Assembly (NCBI RefSeq): GCF_027580225.2
Contig: NC_073348.2
Coordinates: 25,689,501-25,753,500, forward strand
Direction: 5' to 3'
Length of the DNA: 64,000 nucleotides
Source: Misgurnus anguillicaudatus
Lineage: Eukaryota > Chordata > Actinopteri > Cypriniformes > Cobitidae
The position numbers and the translations under genes were made by a program. A model generated the notes under the pieces. It saw only the letters and a program-made list of their open reading frames with translations, ran no database searches and was not told where the DNA came from. Positions 22,813-36,235 of this stretch are shown piece by piece (the stretch's first letter is position 1; each line of letters starts with the position of its first letter).

Positions 22813-23431
22813 ATTTACAGAAATTTAGTAAAAAAAAGAAAGAAAAGTTTGAGTTGTAAATTTAAATTTTTTTATTTTTATTTTAATACAGTTATTCATC
22901 ATACTTTGATTAGGAATTTGAATACTTCCCAACTCAAAGTACCAAGGTTATTTATTTATTAATGCCATTCCATGATCATTGGGTTGCCAATCTGTGGTTT
23001 ACCCATAAGATTTGGCTACTTTAACAATGTTGCTGCGAGCTGTTTATCATGTTCGTGGGTTCTCACTCTCATAATGGGAGAGGGAGGGTGTTACTGCGCC
23101 GAGTCGAAGTACTCCCAAAAGTGCTATTACGCCATAAAATATAGTTCCTCTTTTAAATCCGCTTAGAAAAGCGCTACGTTTTATTTTGTACCACCAAACT
23201 TGCTCGTATAACTACTCGTTTTAAATAGGAAAAACGTTGATGTGTTTGGTCACTTCTAACTTTATCTCTAAATGGTACCATTGAATGAATGGGGCTAAGT
23301 TAAATGCTATCGAAGCATCGCAGCGCGCTCCAGCGCTTACGTGCACACACACAGATGATAGAGGGATGTATCAACAATTCTTAGTTAAGGTAATAACATA
23401 TTTTAATATTGAAAATGAGTAGACTATTCCT
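22813..23431. other. AT-rich DNA and a probable TTAA-element fragment
   Basis: 22,813-23,000 is AT-rich and unassigned. From about 23,205 the sequence up to gtagactattcctttaa looks like the right half of a TTAA-bounded element that ends at TTAA 23,432; no left end was found. Confidence 0.4.
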
Positions 23432-23608
23432 TTAACGGAAAAACTTTTTTACGAAGCTGTCTCCGAAGATGACATGTTTGTCTGGTGGTGGCTACCGTAG
23501 CTTCTCTATGCATTTTAAAAGCGAGGGGTGAGCAGTGGACTGAGCTATTGGTTGCAATTCGCAACCTCACCACTAGATGCCACTAAAATTTACACACTGC
23601 ACCTTTAA
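23432..23608 (+). mobile_element. Partial TTAA element, GTGCAGTGTGTAA family
   Basis: It begins within the family at an internal TTAA (ttaacgga) and ends at TTAA 23,605-23,608 after acacactgcacc. The stretch accactagatgccactaaaa is uninterrupted here, giving the pre-insertion state of hAT element E. Confidence 0.75.
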
Positions 23609-23837
23609 ATCATCCATGGTAAGATTACTAATGTGATGTCATATGCCGATTTGCGTAGCTCATCACAACGTCAAACACGCACCCAGTCTTTACTACCAAA
23701 GGCACTTTTAATGCTAACCAGACATCCAAATGCCACCATAACCACAAAAAATAATCCCAAATGATCATCGTTTTCGTGATCGATCATCGATGCAACGTTA
23801 GAGTACTCGAGCAATTGAGTACTCGTGCATATCCCTA

Positions 23838-23935
23838 CCAGAGGACCCACCCAAAAAAGCAATTGGGCTACTTTAAGGGCTAGTTTTGAGTAGCAATTGG
23901 GTGGGTTTTGCTGTGAAAACCTGGTAACCCTGCAT
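23838..23935 (-). mobile_element. Fragment of an AGGGTTGCCAGGTTTTC element
   Basis: aattgggtgggttttgctgt and aaacctggtaaccctg are the complement of the left part of the complete copy at 39,222-39,416. Confidence 0.6.
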
Positions 23936-24039
23936 GGTGTATATATTCTGTATGGCTACATTCATGGCGAAAACCATTGAATCTATACACAAGTTAATCT
24001 ACCCAATCTGATGTACACACAGGTTGAGAGAAGGAAAAG

Positions 24040-24160
24040 CTAGCAAAGGCTGACAAGGGCAGAACATACAGACTCCATAAAGAAAAACATCCTGACCCAG
24101 CTGTGCCTCAAACCGGGGACCTTCTCGCTGAGCTACTGTGCCACCCAAGCAGTGAACTTA
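24040..24160 (-). mobile_element. SINE fragment of mermaid/DANA type
   Basis: The segment agactccataaagaaaaaca, then tgcctcaaaccggggacctt and gctgagctactgtgccaccc, reads on the minus strand as the head of the SINE seen in plus orientation at 50,645. It is truncated and diverged. Confidence 0.5.
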
Positions 24161-25319
24161 AGTGTTTATTTATATAGCTTTCATCTTGGATAAATACAGA
24201 ACACGTAAGAGACTCGAATCATACGTATAAACTAAAACATCCTAGAACCTTAAGGTGTTTAAATCTTCTTTATTTTCTTTAAACCCCCCCCCAAAAAAAA
24301 AAAAAATCCCCACAAAGCAACATGATACAGCAGCAACAACAACAACTGCATGGCAAGCATTATTCAGAATTCCACAGAAAGTCTATTTTTCTGTGTTCAT
24401 CTCTAAAAAAGCCTTTTATATTTAGATAAACATATTTTCTTATATAGCCAAACAGTTTGATTTACAGCTCGGCAGGGTGATCTAATGATGCAGTACCTCA
24501 GATAAAAAAGGGAAATAACTGTGTCATGAACGAGCAGCGTATTGATGGATGAGGGCTGTTTAATTATTTTACCTTTCTGTTTATATTCCAGCTGTTTAAG
24601 TATTCTGTATCATATATTTTAAACATCTAACTCTTTTAAATCAGATAATGTTTACTTCAAACTGAAACTACAATCCAGCATTAAATCTTTTCCATTGTGA
24701 CAACTTACCCCATAAAGTATGACATCGGTTTCCTTAGCATGTGTGTTAATTAACTATATATTCTAATAGGACAATCACAACACGCTTGTCCTAAAAGTAC
24801 CATAAGATTCAGTAAAGTAGTAAATGTGTGACAACTTGCCCCCACACCTCTTTTACGGATGCCGTTTGTTGGGTATAGGATGGGGCAGAATAAACTCCTG
24901 TTTTCTTGCCTTCCTCCTTTCATTGTGTGACTTTTCATTTCCAGCCAAGATGCCACATGCATCAACAAGTGTCAAAGTAATCACTGTGTGCCGCGTTTCC
25001 TGTGTTTCTGGCCTGATACGCTGAAGTCATGGGGATCAAAGGCGACTTTTGGAGAATGAAATCTCTGTATTATCGTATCCTTCATCTGCTTGAGGTAAAA
25101 GCAATTTCCTCTCCCCAAAAACATGATTACCACCCTCGGAGATTATAGGAACTGCTCAGACGTGATGATGAGCACCCGAACCCCAAACACGCTTCGTTCA
25201 TGAGAGCACATGTGAAAAAGCCAGTTCAGATCAAGATGTTAAAGGCAGTCTCATTTATTCGATGTAAAATACTTTCTTTTATCCCAGCTTAACGTTGCAA
25301 AAGCTATAGCACGGCATTT
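24161..25319. other. Unassigned AT-rich DNA
   Basis: A poly-C/poly-A run lies at 24,286-24,306. Overlapping open frames on both strands at 24.75-25.02 kb share no recognisable motif. Nothing else was identified. Confidence 0.45.
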
Positions 25320-25329
25320 TTATTTGAAA

Positions 25330-25378
25330 ACACGTCGGCGCTATCAAAAATCGCTAGTTTATTCAACCAATAGTGAGA

Positions 25379-25414
<36 letters not shown>

Positions 25415-25515
25415 AGGGAGTTTTGGAAACCAGTTTGAAAACAAATTATTTTTCCAATTTGTTTGCACATTTGACGTTAAACTACAAAAAGATGTACAGC
25501 TCGGAGCTTAGCATA
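25330..25515 (+). repeat. Dispersed repeat, copy 1
   Basis: ttattcaaccaatagtgag, then gagttttggaaacc, aaattatttttccaatttgt and ttaaactacaa, recur in the same order at 26,270-26,430. The first copy contains a (CT)n expansion at 25,382-25,412. Confidence 0.7.
25382..25412. repeat. (CT)n microsatellite
   Basis: An uninterrupted CT run inside dispersed-repeat copy 1. Confidence 0.95.
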
Positions 25516-25688
25516 ATAAAAGATATAGCACACTGTTTATATTTGAAAACACATTTGCACCTTCAAATTCAAGGACCTTTCAAGGACTTTCCATGTCCAA
25601 TACCCTCAAATTAAAGGACTAAATGTGAGGACACATTTCAAGTGAGGGCAAGGTTACATTGTGTTACCTTTAAAGATACATTGTTACA

Positions 25689-25975
25689 GTTCCCTTTCGA
25701 GGGAACTCGTGCTGCGTCACTGCGGTGACACTTTGGGGACGCCTCCAAGTGTAAGTGCGTCTAAATGTGTATATCAAATTCAACCAATGGTGAGGCTTAA
25801 CGACAAAGACAGGGTGACGCGGGAACCAGGAAGTATATCACTATCTAAAATATTGGCAAAGATGGTGTTACAGGGATGCAGGAAGTATGGCAAGGGAGAC
25901 GCAGCGCCTCATTCCCTACTCAGGGACCAACAGTTACATACACAACCCGAGACGTTTTCATGTGTCAAACACAAC
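25689..25975 (+). repeat. Dispersed repeat of cyprinid type
   Basis: The sequence from ttccctttcgagggaactcg through tgacactttggggacgcctc to gagacgcagcgcctcattcc is one that I remember as highly repeated in carp-like fishes. The ends ttccctttcgaggga and cattccctactcaggga are partly alike. A 126-codon open frame runs through it without any recognisable domain. This recall is the main cyprinid clue and has not been checked by search. Confidence 0.55.
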
Positions 25976-26269
25976 TATGCAAAAAAGCATTTCGGTATGA
26001 ATCAACATTCGCATACAGAAGATATAAGCATTGTTAAGTGAACAGTTTAGCACGTGTGCTTAATAAGTCTAGAATTTTTATGATATTATCCTACACTACA
26101 CAGGGAATAATATGGATTTTTTTCCAGAAAACTTGATTCAAGCACTTTCAATGACCTGTATCTATGTATGAATATTTTCAAAAACTTCCCAGGGCCTTGA
26201 ATTTTTTTCTCCCAAATTCACAAACTTTCAAGGATTTCATGGACGCATGGGAACCCTGTTTGCACTATA

Positions 26270-26430
26270 AAAAAAATGCTTTGTTTATTCAACCAATGGC
26301 AAGAGTTTATCTCTTTCTCTTTAACCAACGGCTGGGGGAAGTTTTGGAAACCGGTTTAAAAAAACAAATTATTTTTCCAATTTGTTTGCACATCTTATTT
26401 TAAACTACAAGCTCGGACCTTTGTAGATGT
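26270..26430 (+). repeat. Dispersed repeat, copy 2
   Basis: Matches 25,330-25,515 in order and strand, without the CT expansion. Together the two copies bracket the repeat at 25,689-25,975, so they could be parts of one larger duplicated unit. Confidence 0.65.
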
Positions 26431-28280
26431 ACACAGTACTTTTTAAATAAGAATAGCTATTCTATTGTATGGTTTCAATACTTAGTGGATGACCTCTTTT
26501 ACACGCCGCTAACAATGCCCTGGTCACCCTTTCATCATCAACCAGGGTGTGCAATTCGTCTATTTAACCGAACAGAGAAATTTCTTCGAACGAACAGATC
26601 ATGATGTCGAATCTAACTAGCATCACATCAAAGAAAAGCTATTTTGTTCCAACATCCTTAGACAAGCACAGCTAAAATAAACATAAGCTGTTGTGTGTTT
26701 ACGCTTCTACCAGCCACATTTACTGTTGTTGTGGAATGGTACGATAATGGCACCTTGTTTTGTACTAACATGAACAGATGTCTCCACACACACACACACA
26801 TACGCACCATGCAAATTTTCTTTAGAACATAACAGCACAGTCGGCTTGAAAGTCAATTCAGAAAGACGTAGACAATCTCATCTCCACTACAGAAGAAAAT
26901 CTACTTTCTTCTTTTGGCTGAAGCTACACCCCTGACCCTCCTATAGAGCATCTAGTAATCCGAAAAGTAGATCACCTGCAAAAGTATATAGCAGAGAAAG
27001 TCCGGCCCTCAAGCGGGGGTGGTCTGACCCTTTACATCCCCAGAGATAAAGAGTCTGGGTCTATGAACACTTCTTCTGCCCAGACATGGGCCACAGGTCA
27101 GTCCGACGCAACGGAGCAGAAAACAGGGGAAGAGAAACTTGGAGTCCGTCTTTCTTTTTCGCTTTACTCTTTTTTATGCTATGAGTCTTGCAGCATGTAT
27201 GCACGATAGAAAATACAGAAGATAATAAACTAGCAAAATAGATGTAACGATAGAGGTCTATTGTTTGCACAACAACAATAGATGGGTTGAATTTAAAGTG
27301 TGTGTGTGTGTGTTTAATATTCCATAGAGATGTGTGCCAATTTTTTTCTTTCATTGGAAATGAATGCCGAGTTTATTAACAACTGGTGCACAATAAGGAC
27401 TGAAAACTTCACCAAAGTATCAGATCGTAATTATCAGATCATAAAGTTATTCTTTTAATAACATTGAGAAGGCAAAAACGCATTAAAACTCAATAACACA
27501 CTCCCACAGCAACACAACAGACATTACACAAGTCGAGATATTGGATCACACAGAGATAATGTAGCATTGGAGTTTATTCCTTAACTACTAAAATCTGAAT
27601 TATAAACCATTTTTTAACAATACTTTGTTTGTTTAATCAACATAACTACCGTATAACAGCTTGTTTGCAGTGTGAAGGAATACAAGGTGCTAAACCACAC
27701 ACAAGAGCCCATTAGTGGTTCAGAACAATCCCACAATCCTGCGGGGGACAACACATGCTGTTCTTTTATTGGCTACAGTGTTTGTTTCGAATAACAAGTT
27801 TCGGTGTAGATGCTAAAAACAGATGAATTAAAGAAAAGAGTCTTTTTGAAAGTTTTTTTTTAGATCCATAGGAAGAAAAATCTGTCTATGGATGTAAATC
27901 CCTGCGAGACGTTCAGCGAGAGGTAACAGTGTAAAACCCCTAATGATGCACATTGGTGTTATGGAAATATTTCTGTAGTTCAAATGCGTACAATGAGCCT
28001 TTTCCATGAGAAATTAATAGATGAATACATTTAATAGCTAGATATTGTTTTCCCTGAGGGCAATGGGATAAAATGGATATTAAATACCAGCTCCTTGCAG
28101 ATATTTCTCTTGATAAACAAACCGCTGTGACCTTATGTGTTTTCACTAGAAAGAAAAGCTGTTAAACTATCAAATTTATGTTATGTTTTCCAAATAATCC
28201 CCTATAAAATGTAAACCAAATGTTCTTTTTATTCACGTTAATTTGATAGCGATACACTCTGATTTATTGTGAACTTATTT
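26431..28280. other. Unassigned AT-rich DNA
   Basis: Nothing recognisable apart from a short TG run at 27,299-27,313 and a CA-rich run at 26,788-26,800. Short open frames lack motifs. Confidence 0.45.
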
Positions 28281-28948
28281 GGGTGATTCTCGCGAAATTA
28301 GACTTATGAGGTGGCATGAAACATTTTGATAAAAAAGTAAATGCAAAGTGAGAGTATCAAAATAAGAAGCATACAGTTACAAACATCTCTTCATGTACTA
28401 TTTTGCACATGATTTCAAATGACATCATACAAACCAATTTTGTTGTTTTTTCCACATTTAAGATGGAACATTTTCATTACCGCCACGTGTCCATGACTGG
28501 ATTTGGGTTCTTTGACATGGAAATATTTATAATTAAAAAATAAAAAAAATAAAAAGCTTTAGTGCATGTTTAGTGCATAGAACATGTGGTGTTTGGTGAT
28601 CATTGGTAAATGTAGAGACAATAATAAGGAATATAAATGTGTCCAAGACCAATTTTCTCATCCTCCGCAACAATTTTCAAACATTGATTAAGTCCTCAAG
28701 GAACTAACATTTAAAAAAAAATTGTTGGAAGGGACATAATTGACTGTGACACTCAAGATGGCTACTAGGTAAGCAGTTGTTATTTTTTCTCTCCAGATAA
28801 AAGTTGAAATTGTGTTTGTCATAGTACCTAGACGACTTTTCAGCTCTCATTACCGAAACATGAGTTTGTAAATGCATATATTTAATGTAATATCATGTTG
28901 CGGTAATGATAATTTTTGATAATGATAATCTAAAAAATGTAAATAATT

Positions 28949-29314
28949 TAGTGCTGGGCAAAGATTAATCGCGATTAATCGCATTCAAAATAAAAGTGAT
29001 TTTTGGCATAATATATGAGTATGTGCTCTGTGTAATTATTATGTATAAATAAATACACACACATTCATGTATGTATTTAAGAAACATTTACATGTTTATA
29101 TATATTTATTTATATTTTTATATATTCTATATTAAAAATAAAAAAATAAAAAAATTATATATATATATAAGTAAAACAATTCTGAAATGAATATATGAAT
29201 GTGTGTGTGGTTAAATATACACAATAATTAGACACAGTACATGCACATATATTATGCAAAAAATCACTCCCATTTTGTATGTGATTAATCGCGATTAATC
29301 TTTGCCCAGCACTA
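28949..29314. mobile_element. Palindromic hAT-type MITE, copy 1
   Basis: It starts TAGTGCTGGGCAAAGATTAA and ends TTAATCTTTGCCCAGCACTA. Both flanks are aaataatt (28,941-28,948 and 29,315-29,322), a perfect 8-bp duplication. The two halves are near complements, with an AT-rich turn. Related elements lie at 32,157 and 35,915. Confidence 0.88.
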
Positions 29315-29377
29315 AAATAATTATATAGGAAATATTTTTAAATCCTCTAAAAATAATGGTTATAGTAAGTTCAGACC

Positions 29378-30199
29378 TTAAAGGGATAGTTCGGCCAAAA
29401 ATGAGATTAAACCCATGATTTACTCACCCCCAAGCTGTCTGAGATGCATATGTCCATCGTTTTTCGGACAAACACATTTTCAGTTGTTTTGGAAGGTGTT
29501 TTAGATCTTTCAGTTAATCAAATGTGAAGCCATGGGGTCCACGACCCTCAAGTCCAAAAAATGTGCATCCATCCTTCACAAAACAAATCCAGACGGGTCC
29601 AGGATGATGAACAGAGGTCTTCTTAGGGTAATGCGTGTGGTGGTGTTGTGGAAATATCCATATTTGAAACTTTATAGACCAAAATGGCTACCTTCCGGTG
29701 GCGCCGCCATCTTGGACTCCTCTGTATTCAGGAGAGAGTATTAGCGTAGTGTACGCACTTTTCTTAGTGACGTATGACAAATTCGGAGGGCGGGGGCACA
29801 GAGCAGCAGCAGAGTAACCTCCGTACGCTGTGTAAAGCTCTGATCTTGAATGCAGACGCGGCTAGGATGGCGGCATTACCGGATGCGAGTTGTTTTTGTT
29901 TATAGGGTTGTAAATGTGGATATTTCTACAGCGAAACTGCGCAGATTACCCTCAGAAGAACCCCGTTCATCATCGTGGAGCCGTTTGGATTTATTTTGTG
30001 AAGGATGGATGTACACTTTTTGGACTTGAAGGTCGTGGACCCCATAACTTCACATTTGATTAATTGAAAGATCTAAAACATTTTCTAAAATAACTGAAAA
30101 TGTCATTGTCTGAAAAATGATGGACATAGGCATCTCGGAGGGCTTCGGGGTGAGTAAATCATGGGTTTAATATCATTTTTGGCCGAACTATCCCTTTAA
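29378..30199. mobile_element. TTAA-bounded fold-back element
   Basis: It starts TTAAAGGGATAGTTCGGCC and ends GGCCGAACTATCCCTTTAA. The arms pair for more than 250 bp each (for example tggggtccacgacc against ggtcgtggacccca), leaving a central spacer near 29,640-29,930. No gene is encoded. Confidence 0.85.
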
Positions 30200-30539
30200 T
30201 CTTATATGTGCAAAAAATTGGCTTCAAGGACTTTTTAAGAAAATCTGATGCTAGACACCTTCTAAGTCTGGATTTTGTGAGAATCACCCGAATGCATGTA
30301 TACGATTTATGTCCACTTATGAATGAGACTTGAAAAAGATTGTATAATATTGGAATCTATGTGTTTTTTTCCTGCTTACATGTTCGTGGGTCATATACGA
30401 TCTGTGCCACTTGAGGGGAAAAATCGGATTTGAGTCACTTCAAACATGCAATGTAAATGCGGCCTTTGTGTCTTCTTTCAAATTTACATTGGAAACAAAA
30501 CTGATACCTGATGAAACATCTGAAGACACCTGAATAATA

Positions 30540-30690
30540 ACACTTACATTTGGCAAACACTTGTATCCAAAGTGACTTACAGTGCATTCAAACTATACAT
30601 TTTATCATTATGTGTGTTCCCTAGGAACCGATCCCACAACTTTTGTGCTGTTAACACAATGCTCAACCAACTGAGCTACATGACAGTAAT
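30540..30690 (-). mobile_element. tRNA-derived SINE, minus-oriented
   Basis: On the minus strand it begins gtagctcagttggttgagca, a clear A box, followed by gtgggatcggttcc as B box. Its tail is complementary to gtatccaaagtgacttacag, a typical fish SINE tail. A worn relative lies at 5,770-5,915. A functional tRNA is unlikely because the acceptor stem and 3' part are missing. Confidence 0.75.
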
Positions 30691-32156
30691 ATAAAAACAG
30701 GAAACCACATAATTTAATTTGTGCATTTTTTATATTTTGCAGTTTTTTTCAAACTTTACATCAGCACTTTGGCTTTAATAAAATTAGTTGCATATTTTTC
30801 ATCTCATCCCTCCAACGTTTGACACAGTGATTTTGATTGAATCTTCAATAATGAGAAAGACATGAAAAAACATGCATCAGTAATTTCATTGACAGGTGAC
30901 ATCAAGCACAGACAACAACCGACAGAAGGTCCAGTCAAAACATTGAGGCTATCTATCACCTGCATTGCCAATCCAACCGCATTGAATAACGCCGGCCTGA
31001 ATGCAGAGCATCAGATCAGATGCGCACCCAGATAAATCACTATGAATGAGACCGAACCTGCGTTTGTCGCTGGCACCGAGCCCGCCCGTAAACGTTTACC
31101 GATAGCGCTAGGGGAATGTTTCAACACCATTGTGATATTGATTACTCATTTTTCACAGTGATGGGCATCGTAATCTGCGTCGGCAGCATGGTCCAGCGAT
31201 GGCGGGAGGGTACGAAATGATGCATGTGAAAGGAAGTAGCACAAATAATAGAATCAATGCATCCCAACATCGCACTGAGAAGCTATTGACAGCCAATAAG
31301 TCCTTGCGTTAAATCATACCTGTGTAACGGCAGTGTAGCTTGTAAAGTAGCCGTATATGCTTGAGACAAAGAAACATAAGTTTCATAGCACCTATAAATC
31401 TTTTATATAGGCAATAAAAAAACGAACGCCATCAGCTATATGACCTTTCAAACAAACAGGCTGACTGATATCGCAGAATACGACGAAGGTTACTACATTT
31501 GATTCATATGGTACTCAAAGTCAATCACTTGATACCATCACACCAAGGCCAAAAAAATATGAAAAGAAAGCCTGAAAGCACAAGCTGTATGAGCACCAAA
31601 GCTCAACATTTCTTCAGCATCCTTACGAACAAGATAACCATAATACTAATCTCAGACCAGTTTTGTAACATGTACTGTATCGTTCGCTTTGAGTAGTGAG
31701 ATACTGAGTCCGGATCAGAGGGAAGGGATAACTCCTACACAAAAGCGAGAAGCAACAACGGTTGCTTGTAGATAAACTGATGTGCCATTTTGGACTCCAT
31801 CATTCTTTCACTCTCCATTGATTCATAGCAAATATGAAGGGGGACCTGACATTTAGTGTCGGCTGTTTGGAGACTATTGACTGTCTGGCTAGATGAGCAA
31901 TTTCATTTCCATTGATTCAAGTGCTTCTGCAAAAATCTAAATTGCACTACAAACAAGCAGAGGAGTTGATTTTAAGCTTGTTAGTGTGCAGAAAGCAAAC
32001 TCAAAGGTGCTTTCAGTATGACGTCAAATGATCATGTGTTCAACCTGGATTTTTTAAAAACATGATGTTTTTATTCGAGCCATAGCACAATCTTTACATT
32101 TTTGCATTGGGGTGAACATTAAATAAGTTTATAAACTATTGCCAGCTTTAAGTTTT
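30691..32156. other. Element-poor DNA, possible conserved non-coding segment
   Basis: No transposon ends were seen. The part at 30,880-31,260 is less AT-rich than its surroundings and has no long open frame. Its function is unknown. Confidence 0.3.
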
Positions 32157-32608
<452 letters not shown>

Positions 32609-33702
32609 TTTTTTTAAACTACATGAAGGCGAGTGAAGTATACAAAAGGAAACATTTGAAATAATATCTAACAAAATAAAATATTAAAATGCTTTTTTAA
32701 ACCATTATATTCTGTTGGCTTTGTATACGGTAACTGCATTGGTCTTCTCTATAAAAAAGAAAAGTAAACAAGCTTGCCATAATGTCCTCGGTTATAATTT
32801 ACTGTAAAGGTACACACTGTCATGAAAAATATACCTTTTTATTTCACAACCGACTTCAATCAGTATAATCCATACCTTTATATTTCTAAAGGACAAAAGC
32901 GCTGATGTCAATGAAAATGCATGTACACAACCCCACAAACACAGAAGGTAATTATTTAATTTTTAGTAAGTGTTGATTGTGCCGAGCGTCACAGTCAGAC
33001 ACTGATAATTGCTTTGTCTGTTGTCAACAGGAAGAAAGTGGAAGAGAGTTTTAGCACAGTTCTTTACAGGAAGATCAATATACATTTAATATTTAAACTA
33101 CTGTTAGGAAGTGATGCTCATGAGGCCTGAGGAACGTGTTTAGTTAAAGAACGATAACAAAGACCACCTCTAAAATAACCTTTGATAGCATGTCAACATC
33201 ATATAGAGGTTTCATCTGACGCAAGCGCTTTGTCACGGTTAGCGTCAGGACGGAACTTAACTGCCAATCCCTTTTTGTTTAAAGCTCCCATAACACACGC
33301 TGTTTCTGCATATTTGATGTTAATCTTGAGTACCTATAGAGTAGTATTACATCCTTTATATCTCTGAGTCTTTAGTTTTATCAGATTTATAAACCAATTC
33401 TTTCCGATAACGTACGAAAAAATTAGAAGGAGGAGTTACTAGCTGCGGGAGGAGCAAGTCACAAGTCGTGCGACACTTTATACAAAACTGTTTAACTTAT
33501 GATTCACTACATGTTCGTGTCGTTTATATAATATACACTTGCGTGCCTATTTCCAACATAACACAAAAGTCTCACTTACTGTGTGCAACTTCACTTCTGA
33601 AACTTGTACAGACCCTGTCGAAGTACATTCGGCACAGTACATTCGTGTTTCAAAGCAGTTTAACAGCTGCAAACCAAGCGTGCCGCACAAGCCCTGAAAA
33701 GT
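32609..33702. other. Unassigned AT-rich DNA
   Basis: No boundary or gene was recognised. The part at 33,180-33,680 has a different texture and may be a decayed repeat. Confidence 0.4.
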
Positions 33703-34172
33703 GAAGCCAAAACATCTTGATCGCCCCCCAGTGGCTGGTCCCAGTATAGGTCATAAACCCCGCCTCCCCATGTTATTCAATGGGACTTGAGACCAACTGA
33801 ACAATTTAATTACACTTCAATTATCTTTTTTCCGAAGCTGGTTTCTGTAATTTACTGTAGTTTTTATTATGCTGATGTAAATTCAAGTTTTTGTTTTTAA
33901 AAATTAGTTTGTTTTTAGTTAGTTATTTAATGCTATAAAAACGGTGGTGTCACGTCATAATTGATAGCTGTGATATGCGCATTCTGCGAGGGCGGGGCCT
34001 TGATTTTGTGGCTTTACTTCTTGCTCACTACTGCGCAGGACTGGTCCCGAAATCGTTACTGCGCTGACTCAAGACCCAGGATGTCAGCGCCATATCGGCA
34101 CACTGACGGTTTCACTTTTCACCAATGGAAGAAAGCGAATGGGCGTCGTTCATCTTTTTTTACAGTCTATGC
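33703..34172. repeat. Probable dispersed fish repeat
   Basis: The left part (gccaaaacatcttgatcgcc, cataaaccccgcctcccc) and the right part ending ctttttttacagtctatgct look familiar as a high-copy fish element. No ends can be matched here and no protein is encoded. Confidence 0.35.
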
Positions 34173-35914
34173 TGCAAACTGTAACGTTTTTTGGTTAACA
34201 ATACATTTTTGGCAAATACATAAATATCAGTGTACTGTTACTTTACCTTCCCCAGATTCATAACAGTAAGCTTATAATAATGATTAACAATATGAGCTGT
34301 CACGTACAATTTTATGCAAAATGTCAGTTTGATGTCATTTGCCTTATATTCATGTAACGTAAGTACGTAAAGTTTTTCTGGTAGTAACCATGTTGTTGTC
34401 AATTTTTTTTTTTTTTTTTGCATTGTACATTTTTTATTCATAAATCCAAATTTCTCAATACGTTAACTAAATTTGATGTCTTCCTTGCAGAGATTTGGCT
34501 TATTGTTAAATCTCTTAAACACATTGATAATAATAATAATAGCAAGTTTATTAAGGCTTATGATGATATTATACTTAAATAATTTTTTCTTCTTTATTTC
34601 ATTGTATGTCAATGTAGTGCTATTTTGTATTTGTATTTGTTTTGTCTTGCAATAAAAGTATAAAAAAATCTGTATGTAAAGTACAGATTTCAGCTTTAAG
34701 TCAATCAGCTGGACATTGTAATGGCACTGTGGAAAAACACAAGAATGCCGCAATAACAAAGAACTGATCGCTCTTGACACGGCAGGATCACATGGCTAGC
34801 AGTGAGCAAGCAAGCAGCTCATTACCGTCAGTCAGCACATTGGATAGTTGCCTTTCAGAGTCATAAAAGGGCACCTTTCATTTCAACCGCACTCAGTTTA
34901 TTCGTTGCAAATTGCTTCTTTCATTGCACTCTCTTCCACCTCGTCCCCATCTCTGGCCAACTTCACCCACATCCTGCCACAATCCAACAACACGCCAAGA
35001 TCCCAGAATTTGTCAACAGTTGTCAAGGTTGAGCGACGAATGATGCTGTATACATTTGAATGAAAATGCGGAGATGTGGCATTCATCACGAAGATGTGCT
35101 CATTTGCATAAGATATTGAAAAAGTGACAGCCCGCGTTACGAGTTCGAAAATTACGCCGCTCAACGTTCAATTACAAATGCAAATGCAGGCGAATATTGG
35201 CGAATGTTTTCATTTCTGTATTCTCTCTTCCAAAAACTTAAAGCAGGATTTACAAGTGCTGTTTATATTCTTTTATGTGGGTGGCAGTGACTTCTCCAAG
35301 TAGACCTAATTGCGGGGATGGCAATAAACTTTAAATTTATATTTTTTATTTCTTTTAAGACAATAGGTGTGATTAGCAACAAAAAGGTGTGATAAAACGC
35401 ACCAACGCTTTACGAAGTTTTACCAAACAACTCTGTTAAAGAGTGCATGCGCAATTTTGCTATACTGTATGTTGCATAACTTTAAACATCAAACAAAAAG
35501 GGAAGAAATGGAAAACATAATGGCAAATGCAACTGAACACAAAAGCCACCGTGTTGCATAAGCTTTCACTTACGAGTAAAAACAACAGAGACAAAAATCA
35601 TCAAAAAGCCGAATAAAAAAGCACACTGGTAATTAGTCTGTCGGCTGCAGATGCATTCATGTGATTGCATAAGCAAAGAAACGTGTTAATGGCTAAATTA
35701 AGGACATAATGAGAGTCTGGAAATGAGAAAACATGTTATGCAACAATCGGCCGTTATTCTGTTGCCTCGCAGCTCATCAGCCCTGACAGCTTGCAAATAA
35801 CTGAGTTACTGTTATTAAAGCTTACAGACTCGGTGACAAATGCTCGATTTTAAGATAAATCTACAGTTTGGGTTACAGGAGACTTTTAGAAGCTACTTGT
35901 AAATAAACCATATG
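34173..35914. other. Unassigned DNA
   Basis: A poly-T run occurs at 34,402-34,420. The part at 35,620-35,850 is less AT-rich, with homeodomain-like TAATTAG and ATTAAGG-type motifs, and could be regulatory. No gene was seen. Confidence 0.35.
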
Positions 35915-36235
35915 AGCTGTGCATAGATTAATCTAGATTAGTCTCATACAAAGTCTAATTTTTTTTACATAATTTATGGGTTTGTGATGTGTTTAAATAT
36001 TATGTATATTTAAACACACACACATACATACATATATATATATATATACATTTAAGAAATGTTTTATTCAAATATTGTTTTATTTTATTTATATATAATT
36101 TAGAATATATAAATATAAATAAATATATATACACATGTAAATGTTTCTTAAATACATACATGAATGTTTGTGTATATACATAAAAATTACACACAGCACA
36201 AACTCATATGTTATGCAAAAAAATACTTTTATTTT
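35915..36235. mobile_element. Palindromic hAT-type MITE, copy 3 (worn)
   Basis: gagctgtgcatagattaatc at the left and cacagcacaaactcatatgt with ttatgcaaaaaaatactttt at the right follow the same order as copies 1 and 2. The right terminus has been replaced by the palindrome at 36,236-36,310. Confidence 0.6.

Larger units (their letters stand above)
28281..30289. mobile_element. Element with GGGTGATTCTCGCGAAA ends, carrying two insertions
   Basis: The left gggtgattctcgcgaaatta is paired with tttgtgagaatcaccc at the right. It contains the hAT-type palindrome at 28,949-29,314 and the TTAA element at 29,378-30,199. Without them it is about 0.8 kb with no coding potential. Confidence 0.65.

Noticed and set aside
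25661..26041. 126-codon open frame
   Set aside because: It lies across a dispersed repeat and shows no motif.
30620..30690. tRNA gene on the minus strand
   Set aside because: Good A and B boxes, but no acceptor-stem pairing, and the sequence continues into a SINE tail.
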